Shown in pieces: positions 50,496 to 59,083 of a stretch of 64,000 nt of DNA. The notes under the pieces are model-generated. The model was not told the origin of the DNA. It did not search any database and saw only the letters and a list, made by a program, of their open reading frames with translations. Position 1 is the first letter of the stretch, and each line of letters starts with the position of its first letter. Both the position numbers and the translations under genes were made by a program. The stretch comes from Streptosporangium subroseum (GTDB lineage Bacteria; Actinomycetota; Actinomycetes; Streptosporangiales; Streptosporangiaceae): assembly GCF_900188345.1 (NCBI RefSeq), contig NZ_FZOD01000009.1:124001-188000 (forward strand), in the 5' to 3' direction.

Positions 50496-51494
50496 TCACG
50501 CCGTACGGCTCTCACGAGCATTCGGGGGATGAGACTCCGGCGATGGGACGGAGCCGGCGAGCGTCTGCCCCGAGTCCTTTTCGAGGCGGCCCTGATACAC
50601 GCGCAGGTGCAGCGTGACCAGGTCCAGCAGGGGAACCGCGACCCCGAGCCGCCGCGCCCGGAGGACGAGATCGCCGAAGATGTGCTCTCCCTCGATGCCC
50701 CGGCCGCTGATCAGGTCACGATACAGCGAGGAGGCGAAGGAGGAGTCCGGAGCGGTGACCGTGTCGCGTGTGTTCTGGAGCTCCTTCTCCGGTACGGCGT
50801 GGCCGGCCGCAGCGGCGATGGCCGCGCACTCGGCGACCACCGCTTCGGCGAACTCGATGCCGCCGGGGACGGATGCGACCTCACCGACCGTTCCGCGCAT
50901 CAGGCAGGTCACCGCGCCGGTCGCGGCGATGAACACCCACTTGGCCCACATCTCGCCGATGATGTCGCCGGACAGCCTGGCGTCGAACCCCGCGCCGCCG
51001 AGCGCGCGGTGCGCGTCGGCCGGCGGCTTCGGGGCGGGCGTGGCGCGGGCGCCGTAGGTCAGGCTCTGCAGCTCGGCGAGGCGGACGATGTCGCCGTCGG
51101 CGTCGAGCGTGGTGGCCACCTTCGCCACCCCGCCCAGCACGGCGCGGTCACCGAACCGTTCAACCAGGTCGTCGATGTGCCGCATGCCGTTCAGGACGGG
51201 CAGGATCAGCGTGTCCGGACCGACCGCGGGCGCCAGGTCCTCCATCGCCCCTCGAAGCCCGGTGGCCTTGACCGAGAGCAGGACCAGATCGAAGGCCGAG
51301 GCGATGTCGCCGGTCAGGATCGTTCGGGGGGTGAGCGTCATCTTCTCGCCCAAACCCACGATCCGTAGCCCGCGCTCGCGCAGCAGGCGGGCCCGTCCGG
51401 GCCGGACCAGGAACGTCACATCCCGGCCCGCCTGGACGAGCCTGCCCCCGAAGTAGCCGCCGACCGCGCCGGCGCCCACGACCAGGATCCTCAT
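50496..51494 (-). CDS. Ketopantoate reductase (PanE/ApbA family)
   Basis: The 332-aa NADPH-binding protein has RILVVGAGAVGGYFGGRLVQ at the start, SVKATGLRGAMEDLAPAVGP, ILPVLNGMRHIDDLVERFG, catalytic Lys in GEMWAKWVFIAATGAVTCLM and GIEGEHIFGDLVLRARRLGV at the end. It reduces 2-dehydropantoate or a similar 2-oxo acid. Here it follows a CoA-transferase/crotonase operon rather than panB/panC, so a catabolic role on another keto acid is plausible. Its final 14 codons come from a duplicated piece of the neighbouring gene. Confidence 0.88.
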   Translation of the reverse strand: MRILVVGAGAVGGYFGGRLVQAGRDVTFLVRPGRARLLRERGLRIVGLGEKMTLTPRTILTGDIASAFDLVLLSVKATGLRGAMEDLAPAVGPDTLILPVLNGMRHIDDLVERFGDRAVLGGVAKVATTLDADGDIVRLAELQSLTYGARATPAPKPPADAHRALGGAGFDARLSGDIIGEMWAKWVFIAATGAVTCLMRGTVGEVASVPGGIEFAEAVVAECAAIAAAAGHAVPEKELQNTRDTVTAPDSSFASSLYRDLISGRGIEGEHIFGDLVLRARRLGVAVPLLDLVTLHLRVYQGRLEKDSGQTLAGSVPSPESHPPNARESRTA

Positions 51495-51571
51495 CGCACC
51501 TTCACCCCTGCCACTTCTGCCGCGACGGCGCGAACCCGTGGGCGACAGCCGGGGAGGAGGCGGCGAAGCCC

Positions 51572-52126
51572 TCACCCATGGGATACCCGTCCCCGGACGA
51601 GCTCGGTCGGTACGGGTGCGTCGAGGTGTTCCAGCAGGGCGGCCAGCTCGCGGTCCAGTTTGACGCCGACCTCGGTGATGTCCGGGTTGCCGAAGCTGGA
51701 GAACCGGGTGCTGGGCTGGTCCACGGCGAAACAGGTCGTGCCCTCCGGGTTCTCGTAGATCACCGTGCGCAGCGGCGCGTAGAGCAGGACGGCGGGGTCG
51801 TGGTGGAACATCGGCTGGGCGATCGTGTGGTTCCCCATCAGGTATTCGACACAGCGCCACCGTTCGCCGGCCAGCCCCATCAGCGCTGAGAAGTCGTGGC
51901 TCCAGTAGATGATGAAATCGTGCGGCGCGTTCTGGGTCGTCGCCCGCAGAACGGTGTCCCAGTCGGCGTTGTCCTTGATGAGCTCCTCGAAGCGTGCGGC
52001 GTCGAACGGCGGAACGGCGCGCTCGTAACGCTCACGGAACTCCTGGAACGGGGCGGAGACGCCGATGGTCAGGCGGTTCACCTCGTGCGGGACGGTGTGG
52101 ATCCTGCTCTCTGTTCGCTGGGTCAT
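51572..52126 (-). CDS. DUF302-like protein
   Basis: The 184-aa protein contains LTIGVSAPFQEFRERYERAV, the typical DUF302 opening, then LMGNHTIAQPMFHHDPAVLL, YAPLRTVIYENPEGTTCFAV and TRFSSFGNPDITEVGVKLDR. The domain folds as a small alpha/beta barrel of unknown biochemistry. The ATG at 52126 overlaps the CoA-transferase stop (ATGA), so it is translated with that operon. Two His in the MFHHD segment could bind metal. Confidence 0.8.
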   Translation of the reverse strand: MTQRTESRIHTVPHEVNRLTIGVSAPFQEFRERYERAVPPFDAARFEELIKDNADWDTVLRATTQNAPHDFIIYWSHDFSALMGLAGERWRCVEYLMGNHTIAQPMFHHDPAVLLYAPLRTVIYENPEGTTCFAVDQPSTRFSSFGNPDITEVGVKLDRELAALLEHLDAPVPTELVRGRVSHG

Positions 52127-53502
52127 GATCTCTCCGATGATGTTTCGTGGCTGTTCGCGCTCCGGCGAGTGCGAGGGACGGTGTGACGGTCTGCCTGGTC
52201 AGGGCTCCTTTCCTCCGTGTGGGCTCGCCTCGGGTCGTTCGCCCGCTCGCGCCCGTTGCCGTCGCTCCGGCTGGGTTCGACGAGGCTCCGGCTGGGTTCG
52301 GTGAGCGCGCCCAGGCGCCGCAGCGAACCGATCTCGTCTTCGTCGAATCCCAGTTCGCGCAGGATGTCGTCGTTGTGCTCGCCCTGTCTGGCGGGCACTC
52401 TCTCCGGTGAGCCGGGCTCACCGGCGGCGCTGAAGTGCCAGGGCGGTCCGGGCACCGTGATCCGGCCGCCGTTGCGGTCGGGAACCGAGCGGGTGGCCGT
52501 CCACTGACGTACCCACTGGCTGTCGGCGAACTCGCCGACGGTGCGCAGCTGCCCGGTGGGGATCTTCGCCTCGTCGAACTGCACGTCGAGAGAGGCCATG
52601 TCGTCGAACGTCCAGATCCATTCCTGGACGATGGCGTGCAACTCGTCCAGATGCTCCCGTCGTGCTTCGGGTGTTCGGAATCGCGGGTCGTCGGCGAGGT
52701 CGGCGCGCCGCATGGCGGCGAGGTAGAGGGGGAACGACATGCTGCCCACCAGGCTCATCGGGATGACGAAGGTCGCTCCCTCGGGACTGACGAAGAACGG
52801 GCAGTCCGTGGCGCCCAGGATCGGAGTCTCCGCCCCGAGGTCCTGTCCCGACAGATCCGCGTGAAGGCGCTCGTTGACCGACAGCATGACCGCGGCCATG
52901 GCCACGTCGATGTACTGTCCCTCACCGGTGCGGTCGCGATGGTCCAGCGCGGCCAGGACGGCGACGGCGGCGTGCAGCCCGGAGTAGACGTCGGCGTGCG
53001 ACAGCGAGTCGGTGCGCGGTCGTCCCTCCGGAGCGCCGAACTGGTCCATGGTGATCGCGGTGATCCCGCTCTCGGCCTGGATGGTCGGGGCGTAGGCCGA
53101 CCGGGAACGCCACGCGCCGTGCTGGCCGTAGCCGCTGATCGAGACGTAGACGACGCGCGGGTTGCGTGCGGAGACGGTGTCGTAGTCCAGCCCGAACGAG
53201 GGCAGCGTGCCCGGCCGGAAGTTTTCCACGATCACATCCGCGCGGTCGCACAGACGCAGCGCGACCTCCCGCGCGCCCGGCGCGTTGAGATCGATCGAGA
53301 CGTTGCGCTTGCCGGCGTTCTGCTGGGCGTAGTAGCCGGAGATCTCGGCTTCGCGGGGGAACGCCCGCCGGGACAGGTCGCCGGCCGGTGGTTCCACCTT
53401 GATGACCTCGGCTCCGAGCTCCAGCAGCGTCTGCGCGCAAAGTGGTCCGGCGAGCACGCGGGAGAAATCGACGACCCGGATGCCGGTCAGTGGTGCGGAC
53501 AT
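52123..53502 (-). CDS. CaiB/BaiF (class III) CoA transferase
   Basis: The 459-aa enzyme moves CoA between carboxylic acids. Signatures are GIRVVDFSRVLAGPLCAQTL, LGAEVIKVEPPAGDLSR, NAGKRNVSIDLNAPGAREVA, the catalytic Asp in DSLSHADVYSGLHAAVA (near 170) and RDRTGEGQYIDVAMAAVML. A 60-residue Arg/Glu/Ser-rich tail follows the normal end (LGFDEDEIGSLRRLGALTEP) and includes a duplicated EPSRS; it looks like run-on translation. ATG 53502 lies two bases after the crotonase stop. It probably activates the substrate for the upstream enoyl-CoA hydratase. Confidence 0.92.
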   Translation of the reverse strand: MSAPLTGIRVVDFSRVLAGPLCAQTLLELGAEVIKVEPPAGDLSRRAFPREAEISGYYAQQNAGKRNVSIDLNAPGAREVALRLCDRADVIVENFRPGTLPSFGLDYDTVSARNPRVVYVSISGYGQHGAWRSRSAYAPTIQAESGITAITMDQFGAPEGRPRTDSLSHADVYSGLHAAVAVLAALDHRDRTGEGQYIDVAMAAVMLSVNERLHADLSGQDLGAETPILGATDCPFFVSPEGATFVIPMSLVGSMSFPLYLAAMRRADLADDPRFRTPEARREHLDELHAIVQEWIWTFDDMASLDVQFDEAKIPTGQLRTVGEFADSQWVRQWTATRSVPDRNGGRITVPGPPWHFSAAGEPGSPERVPARQGEHNDDILRELGFDEDEIGSLRRLGALTEPSRSLVEPSRSDGNGRERANDPRRAHTEERSPDQADRHTVPRTRRSANSHETSSERS

Positions 53503-53504
53503 GG

Positions 53505-54356
53505 TCAACACCCCCTGAAGCGCGCCAGGCCGGGACCGTTCTGCTTCAACGAGTCCGCCCCGGCGCGGAAGTCCGCGGAGCGGAAGATCGGCTCCTGGAT
53601 CTCCGGCATGGCCTCGTCGGCCGCGCGGACGCCCTGGTCGACGGCGATCGACACCAGCTTTTTTGTCGCCGCGTGCGCCACCGTCGGCCCCGCCGCCAGC
53701 TCGTGGGCCAGCGTCATCGTCGCCGCGCTCAGCCGCTCGTCCGCGACGACCCGGTTGACGATCCCCCAGCGTTCCATCGTGCGCGCGTCGTAGCGGCGGC
53801 CGAGCATGACCATCTCCTTCGCCCGTGCCGCGCCGGCCCGTTGCGTGATCCGCTGGATCCCGCCCATCAGGGGATGCAGGCCGACGGTCGCCTCCACCAA
53901 GCCCAGCTTGGCGGACTCACTCGCGACGATGAGGTCGCACGCGAGCGCCACCTCCAGCCCCCCTCCGACGCAGATTCCGTGCACGCTGGCCACGATCGGG
54001 AGCGGCAGTTCGTCGAAGGCGCGCAGCACGTCGGTCAACCGCCAGCCGCGCACACCGTCCCCGTCCTTCGTGACGGTCACCATCGCGTCGAGATCGGCGC
54101 CCGCGGAGAAATGGCGCAGCCCGCTCTCGACGACCACCGCCCGGGCGCCCTCGGTCCGCGCCCAGTGGAGCGCCTCGACGATCTGCCGGCCGAAGGCGGC
54201 GTCGAGCAGGTTGTACGGCCGGCGCCGGAGCGTCAGCACCGCGACCGAACCGTCGAATCGGCGGCCGACCGGCGACTCCTGTTCGGCCGGCGGGGTCTGC
54301 GACCTCTCCGCGGCGGGTGAGAAGGTCTGACCCGCTTCGGTTCTCTGATCTGGCAT
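53505..54356 (-). CDS. Enoyl-CoA hydratase/isomerase (crotonase family)
   Basis: The 283-aa protein starts at ATG 54356 (AAGGAG upstream). Motifs are HFSAGADLDAMVTV (oxyanion hole), SVHGICVGGGLEVALACDLI and the catalytic-Glu region LGLVEATVGLHPLMGGIQRI. An N-terminal disordered extension of 35 residues is present. It hydrates or isomerises an enoyl-CoA. As first gene of the operon with the CoA transferase, it suggests breakdown of a carboxylic acid via its CoA ester. It is divergent from an HxlR regulator. Confidence 0.92.
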   Translation of the reverse strand: MPDQRTEAGQTFSPAAERSQTPPAEQESPVGRRFDGSVAVLTLRRRPYNLLDAAFGRQIVEALHWARTEGARAVVVESGLRHFSAGADLDAMVTVTKDGDGVRGWRLTDVLRAFDELPLPIVASVHGICVGGGLEVALACDLIVASESAKLGLVEATVGLHPLMGGIQRITQRAGAARAKEMVMLGRRYDARTMERWGIVNRVVADERLSAATMTLAHELAAGPTVAHAATKKLVSIAVDQGVRAADEAMPEIQEPIFRSADFRAGADSLKQNGPGLARFRGC

Positions 54357-54587
54357 GGTGGCTGCTCCTTCCTGCCGGGGCCATCGCACCGGCGACGCGG
54401 TCGGTGGCCTGTACGGCCAGGCGCCGGCGGTGCGGGCACTCGTCCTCGAAGCCGTGACGGGCGGGCCTGGACGCCGATGGCGGCGGATGTCACCGCCGTG
54501 AGCCCGGCTCTCGCCTCCCAGGAGTGGTGGACGAGCTTCTGACCTGCGAATTAGTAGTCAGATATGTGATAAACCGTATGTAGCAGA

Positions 54588-54602
54588 CTTGCTTATCGCA
54601 AG
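54588..54602. promoter_or_regulatory. Candidate HxlR operator
   Basis: CTTGC-TTATC-GCAAG is an inverted repeat in the AT-rich region between the crotonase operon and the HxlR gene, about 28 bp before the HxlR start. HxlR proteins bind such short palindromes. This is inference only. Confidence 0.4.
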
Positions 54603-54630
54603 CCAGCAATGGGCGAAAGGAGTTAAAGCC

Positions 54631-55128
54631 TTGGCAACCGACCGAAGGGTGCGCAATGGCGTGCCCTGCCCGATCGGCCGCGCCATCGATGCCGTGGGAG
54701 AACGGTGGGCGCTGCTGATCCTGCGTAACGCCACGCTTGGCATGACCCGCTTCGAGGACTTCCGGTCGGATCTGGGCATCGCCGACAACATCTTGTCGAC
54801 GCGGCTTGCCCGCCTCGTCGACCTCGGCCTGCTCACCCGCGTCCCCTACCGCGACGGCGGACGCACCCGCAACGAGTATCGCCTCACCGCCGCGGGCGCG
54901 GACCTGCTCCCGGTGCTGCACGCGCTCGCCGCCTGGGGCCACGAACACACCACGCCCGACGAGCCCGCCGAGCCGATGCGGGTCGTCCACCGAACCTGCG
55001 GACACGCCACCACCCCGGGCGGGCACTGCGACCACTGCGGGCAACCCGTGCGTCGCGAGGAGGAGGCCTGGATACGACCCTGGCGATCGCCCGAACCGAT
55101 CCCCCTCGCGGCCCCCGTCACCGGATGA
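54631..55128 (+). CDS. HxlR family winged-helix regulator
   Basis: The 165-aa protein starts at TTG 54631, eight bases after AAAGGAG. The HxlR core is CPIGRAIDAVGERWALLILR, MTRFEDFRSDLGIADNILST, RLARLVDLGLLTRVPYRDGG and TRNEYRLTAAGADLLPVL. A C-terminal extension carries C-G-H and C-D-H-C-G-Q motifs (TCGHATTPGGHCDHCGQPV), a probable zinc ribbon seen in some actinobacterial members. It likely represses the divergent crotonase/CoA-transferase operon. Confidence 0.92.
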   Translation: MATDRRVRNGVPCPIGRAIDAVGERWALLILRNATLGMTRFEDFRSDLGIADNILSTRLARLVDLGLLTRVPYRDGGRTRNEYRLTAAGADLLPVLHALAAWGHEHTTPDEPAEPMRVVHRTCGHATTPGGHCDHCGQPVRREEEAWIRPWRSPEPIPLAAPVTG

Positions 55129-55210
55129 TCCGGCCGAGGCCCGGGACCGGCCTCCCGCTCCGCGGCATCGACTCCGGTCTCACCCACGGGCGGCGATGCG
55201 CATCGGAAGA

Positions 55211-55307
55211 GGACCGCGTGGCCACGGGCATCTCCGGCATGGGCATGTGGTCATGAGTATCTCCGGCAATCAGGAGGGACCGTGTGGCCGCGAACATCTC
55301 CGGCATG
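55211..55307. repeat. 31-bp direct repeat, 66 bp apart
   Basis: The segment ggaccgcgtggccacgggca followed by tctccggcatg at 55211-55241 recurs at 55277-55307 with four changes; a partial tctccggca copy lies between. It lies between the convergent HxlR and enolase-superfamily gene ends. Confidence 0.75.
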
Positions 55308-55329
55308 CGCCGGAGAGAGGGCCGAACGG

Positions 55330-56409
55330 TCATACCGCGTACCGGGCGATCGCTTTCTCGTTCCAGGTGATCCCGAGGCCTGGGCCGGCCGCCGTGACGT
55401 GACCGTCGACCGGCCGGCACGGGTCGAGCAGTATCGCCCCCGCGAGATCGAGATACTCCATCCAGTCAGCGGTAGGAGTCACGGCCATGGCGTGCGCGCT
55501 CGCCTCGACGAAGAAGTGGCTGGACACGGGCAGCGAGACGGCCTGCGCCTGTCCCGCCGCGAGCATCCAACCGGTGAAACCACCGATCTTCATGATGTCG
55601 AACATGGCGAAGTCACAGGCCGATGCCGCGATCGCCGCCTGGAACCCCCTCGGGAACCACCAGTTCTCCCCGGTCTGAACTCTCGCGCCGGTCGCTCGCC
55701 GTACGGAGGAATGACCGGCGAGGTCTTCGGCGGCGACCGGCTCTTCCACCCAGTAGAGGTCGAACTCACGGAGTCGCTCGACGCGACGGCAGGCCTCCGG
55801 TGGGTTGAGCGACTGGTTGTAGTCGACCATCAATTCGATGTCGGGTCCTATGATCTCGCGAACCCACCGCACGACCGCCACGTCACGGGCCGCGTCCGGA
55901 TAGCCGATCTTGATCTTGATCGCTTGGAATCCACTTTCGATGGAATCCCGGAGGGCCCGCTCGTCCCGCTGCGGGTCCACCATGCCGTAGCTGTCATAGG
56001 CCCGTAGCGCGACAGGCTCGCCACCGAGCAGGCCGGCGACGGGCTGATCGGTCAGCTTGCCGAGAGCGTCCCAGAGCGCCATGTCGATCCCCGAGACGAC
56101 CATGCCGAGCAACCCCTGCATGCCGAGCAACCGGAATCGCCCCTGCAGCTCCTGTGTCCGCCGCGTGGGCGCGATCGGCTCTCCGATCAGTTCGGGGGCG
56201 AGTTCGCGGACGATCGAGGCCATCGCCGGCAGCATCGCCGGGGTGTATCCGAAGACGTAGGAGTGCCCGACGACACCGCTTTCGGTGATCACATCGAGCA
56301 GAAGGAGCGGAGCCGCCGGCACCGACCCCGACGCGGTGGTGAAGGGCCGTGCCATGGGGGCGACGACCGGCCGCCCGCGCACCTCCGAGATCACCGGAAG
56401 TATCGTCAT
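55330..56409 (-). CDS. Enolase superfamily protein (mandelate racemase/muconate lactonizing type)
   Basis: The 359-aa protein has the capping domain and a TIM barrel with catalytic elements: KIKIGYP (K-x-K base), metal ligands Asp in LMVDYNQSL, Glu in YWVEEPVAAED and Glu in QTGENWWFPRG, then Asp in FAMFDIMKIGG, His in VSSHFFVEAS and Glu in DWMEYLD. The K-x-K, His-Asp and final Glu set matches the mandelate racemase subgroup. It therefore abstracts the alpha proton of a 2-hydroxy or sugar acid. The 2-hydroxy-acid oxidase nearby suggests related substrates. Confidence 0.92.
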   Translation of the reverse strand: MTILPVISEVRGRPVVAPMARPFTTASGSVPAAPLLLLDVITESGVVGHSYVFGYTPAMLPAMASIVRELAPELIGEPIAPTRRTQELQGRFRLLGMQGLLGMVVSGIDMALWDALGKLTDQPVAGLLGGEPVALRAYDSYGMVDPQRDERALRDSIESGFQAIKIKIGYPDAARDVAVVRWVREIIGPDIELMVDYNQSLNPPEACRRVERLREFDLYWVEEPVAAEDLAGHSSVRRATGARVQTGENWWFPRGFQAAIAASACDFAMFDIMKIGGFTGWMLAAGQAQAVSLPVSSHFFVEASAHAMAVTPTADWMEYLDLAGAILLDPCRPVDGHVTAAGPGLGITWNEKAIARYAV

Positions 56410-56980
56410 GCCGCGCTCACCCCCAGATCATCGAGTGGGCCTCCGCCTACTCGAACTTTTCGGCCGGACACGAGCCGGGCTCCGCCCCTCGCCCCGGTTC
56501 GCCGGTTCCTGTCTGAGCGTCTGAGTGTCTGAGTGTCTGAGTGTCTGAGTGTCTGAGTGTCTGAGCGGGATTCCACCGGGGATTCGTATCCGCTCGGCGG
56601 TATCGGGACCCCCTCGACGATGCCTCTACGCCCGTGGTCTGCCTGGTCCCGTCCGGATACTGCTCGGAAGCCGCCGCGAACACCAGCCTCGGCGCGCGTC
56701 GACGGAGAGAAAGAAGCAGGAATTTACCGGCGCGACAGGCGGCCGGTGTCCGCGTCCAGGGTGCGAGTGGGCTCGACACCACCACGCCCGTTCGCGAACG
56801 GCAGGCGTTCGCTCCTCGATCGGCGGAGCGGCGGTTGTCGAGGGGGCCGATGCTTCCGCCGGGGCCTTACTTCCGTAGTCGTGCGGGATGTCTTGGCTAT
56901 CTCCGGGCTGGCGCAGGAGGTCCACGGGACCTCTGGTGGGCATGCACCTAACAGGATCCCACCTGGGGAAAGGGGGAGAG
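56410..56980. other. 571-bp intergenic region
   Basis: It contains seven 8-bp tandem repeats (56511-56566). Otherwise no frame has coding character and no motif is recognised. The last 30 bases hold the AGGGGGAG ribosome site of the next gene. Confidence 0.5.
56511..56566. repeat. 8-bp microsatellite, seven copies
   Basis: The unit gtctgagt is repeated at 56511, 56519, 56527, 56535, 56543, 56551 and 56559; the first and last end in c instead of t. It is otherwise perfect, so the copy number is probably unstable. It is non-coding. Confidence 0.95.
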
Positions 56981-57754
56981 ATGATCGACCAGCCCTTCGA
57001 ACTGACCGACGTCCACCAGATGGTCAACCGCGTGGGGCGCGCGGTGCTCGTCACCGTGCTCGGACTGGCCCACAACGGGTCCCGCAGCCACGGGACCGTC
57101 ACGGTGTTCGACAAGAGCGACCCCAAGCGCGGCTTCGTCACGCCCGACAGGGAGTTGCTGCTGATCGTGACTCGGGACGACTGGTGTCTCGACCGGTACG
57201 AGGACGGGAACGTCGCATGGCGGGAGGCGAGCCCGGAGGCGAAGAGCGCCAGGTATGCCAACCGCGTACCGAAGGACGTGCTGCTCGGGCCGGAGATGAT
57301 CCATGCGACGGCCGCCGTGGACGTGAACGTCGCCTTCCGCGGCTCTCCCGACGGCTCCGGCACGTGCACCGCCGCCCGCCGGACCGTCACGTTCGCGAGG
57401 GACGAGCAGATCCAGAGCGTCCTGGTCCCGCTGCCCGCGCAGGGCAGCCCGGCCTTCGCGTTTGTCACGCTGGTCAACCCCCGCTGGCTGACCACGGGTG
57501 ACTACCGGATCCAGGCCGGGATCACCGGGATGATGCCGGACTGCCCCACGTTTGTGCACGAGGCGCCCACCGAGTCGGAGGAGTACGCCCGCCTGACCGC
57601 GGTCCCGGCGACGGAGGACGGCTCAGACGACGCGCCCCTCGACGTCGAGGCCCTGCGCGCCATGATCGCCTCGTCGGAGGCCGAGGCAGCCGAGGACCTT
57701 CCCGCCCCGCTCGTCGTGCGCTCAGGCGCTCTGGTCCTCACCCTCGACGGGTGA
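56981..57754 (+). CDS. Hypothetical protein
   Basis: The 257-aa protein starts at ATG 56981 with AGGGGGAG upstream. Recognisable stretches are FELTDVHQMVNRVGRAVLVT, KRGFVTPDRELLLIVTRDDW, ATAAVDVNVAFRGSPDGSGT, PLPAQGSPAFAFVTLVNPRW and a Glu/Ala-rich C-terminus. It looks like an all-beta soluble domain (perhaps two sandwich halves) with no signal peptide. I do not recognise the family. Confidence 0.55.
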   Translation: MIDQPFELTDVHQMVNRVGRAVLVTVLGLAHNGSRSHGTVTVFDKSDPKRGFVTPDRELLLIVTRDDWCLDRYEDGNVAWREASPEAKSARYANRVPKDVLLGPEMIHATAAVDVNVAFRGSPDGSGTCTAARRTVTFARDEQIQSVLVPLPAQGSPAFAFVTLVNPRWLTTGDYRIQAGITGMMPDCPTFVHEAPTESEEYARLTAVPATEDGSDDAPLDVEALRAMIASSEAEAAEDLPAPLVVRSGALVLTLDG

Positions 57755-57815
57755 GGATCAAAAACCGTACGGTCCTCGACCGGTGGAAACCTCCGCCTGG
57801 ACCGGACGGTAAGGG

Positions 57816-58055
57816 TCAGACGTTGGCCAGCAGCTTTTGTGTCAGTTCGCTGAGGCGCCGACGGTAGCCCGGATCATAGGCCTCCTCGGAGGCGCGGGAT
57901 TCCTTCTCACCGTCGAAGTAACGGCCGGTGATCTGGGCGAGTCGCCGGGCGTCTCGTCCGTGCAGCAGCAGCCGGTGCCGCCCGCCGGCGGCGAGGTCCT
58001 CGGCCAGCGCACGACCGAGTCCGTCCGAGGCGCCTGTGATGAGAATCAGTGCCAT
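57816..58055 (-). pseudogene. SDR gene with large internal deletion
   Basis: The 79-codon ORF starts ALILITGASDGLGRALAEDL, a normal short-chain dehydrogenase N-terminus. After residue 42 it jumps into TGRYFDGEKESRASEEAYDP and YRRRLSELTQKLL, the normal C-terminus of the same kind of enzyme. About 200 residues, including the catalytic Tyr/Lys, are gone, yet the frame is kept. AGGTGA precedes ATG 58055. The product could not catalyse anything. Confidence 0.75.
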
Positions 58056-58059
58056 GGTT

Positions 58060-58565
58060 TCACCTTTCTGATATCTGGTTTTGCCGTGGTCGTACGCGGG
58101 GGTGGGCGTCGGCCAGCCCGACCAGGGCCACGAGCACGATGAGCGCGAACGCGCCTCCGCCAAGGGCGAAGCACACCGTGAACCGGTCTTCGGCGGGCAG
58201 GGCGGACGCCTGGAAGGCAAGGCGCTCCACGGGCTCGACGACGAGCAGCGTCGCGGCCAGGGCACTGGCGATGGAACTGCCCACCGAGCGTGCGACCGAG
58301 TTGATTCCGTTGGCGATGCCGGTCCGGTTCCCGGGCACGGCACCGGCCAGGATGGCCGGAAGCGTGGCGAAGCCAAAGCTCACAGCGACGCCGACGAGCA
58401 TACCGGCCGCGATGACGCAGCCCTTGCCGAGATGCCGAGAAACTGCGAGAACATCGCGAAGCCGAGCAGGACGCCCGCCAGGTTGGCGAATGCCACAGAC
58501 CGCAGGACGAACATCCGCATGTCCACGAGGCCTGGCGCACCGCGCCGGCGCGCCGGAACGTCGCC
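58060..58565 (-). pseudogene. Remnant of a DHA2-type MFS transporter
   Basis: Two frames together give the last helices of an EmrB/QacA-type exporter: VDMRMFVLRSVAFANLAGVL, LGFAMFSQFLGIS in one frame, then AAGMLVGVAVSFGFATLPAI, PGNRTGIANGINSVARSVGS and SIASALAATLLVVE in another. The junction near 58410 shows a deletion with frameshift. The first two thirds of the gene are missing. Confidence 0.7.
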
Positions 58566-58651
58566 ATGTCGCGCTCGTCCGCGACCGGCTGTTACGTACA
58601 GCCCGGTTCTGGTGAGAGCGGATCGACGGCCTCCGGGGATGTGGCGGCGGG

Positions 58652-58715
58652 TTACCGGGCGCTCGCGGCAGGCCGGATGACGATCTCGTTCACGTCACCT
58701 CGCGGAGGCCCGCCC
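58652..58715 (-). pseudogene. C-terminal tail of a lost SDR gene
   Basis: The minus strand reads PPRGDVNEIVIRPAASAR and stop at 58652. VNEIVIRP is the usual last strand of short-chain dehydrogenases. No body remains upstream. Confidence 0.4.
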
Positions 58716-58766
58716 GGCCCGACCCACTAACGCCGTTTTCCGCTCGGTTGCAGCTCAAGCCCCGAC

Positions 58767-59069
58767 TCACCGAAATCGAAAGGTCGAGTTGCTGATCTTC
58801 TCGGCCGACGACTGCCAGGAGACGTTGTTGTACAGGTCGGTCGCGTAGTCGGTGCCCATTCCTTCCGCCGGCGTGGGACGAACCATCAGACATTCGACAA
58901 ATACGGCCGATTCCGTGATCGTTTTTACGTCTTCTTGCGCCGTGAATTGATTTACCGGCAGGTGAGCGTGGGGATGGATCGCGCGAAGTAGATCGACTGC
59001 GGACCTGCCCGGCCCGTCGCCGGGACGGTCGTGTCCGAACGTGATCTCGCCTGCGAATTTCTCTCCAAC
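58767..59069 (-). pseudogene. Fragment of an unidentified protein, start lost
   Basis: A minus-strand frame of about 100 codons, without ATG or GTG near its beginning, reads EITFGHDRPGDGPGRSAVDL, LRAIHPHAHLPVNQFTAQED, TITESAVFVECLMVRPTPAE and DLYNNVSWQSSAEKISNSTF before TGA at 58767-58769. It is not random: composition is balanced, with Asn/Thr/Ser-rich strands as in secreted beta-sandwich proteins. Its upstream end collides with the leader ORF of the carotenoid operon. I do not recognise the family. Confidence 0.45.
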
Positions 59070-59083
59070 GACGCGGAGGAGCG

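Noticed and set aside
56511..56566. Possible CRISPR array
   Set aside because: The units are 8 bp with no spacers. The longer repeats elsewhere (37, 40 and 46 bp) are tandem without unique spacers, and no cas genes are present.
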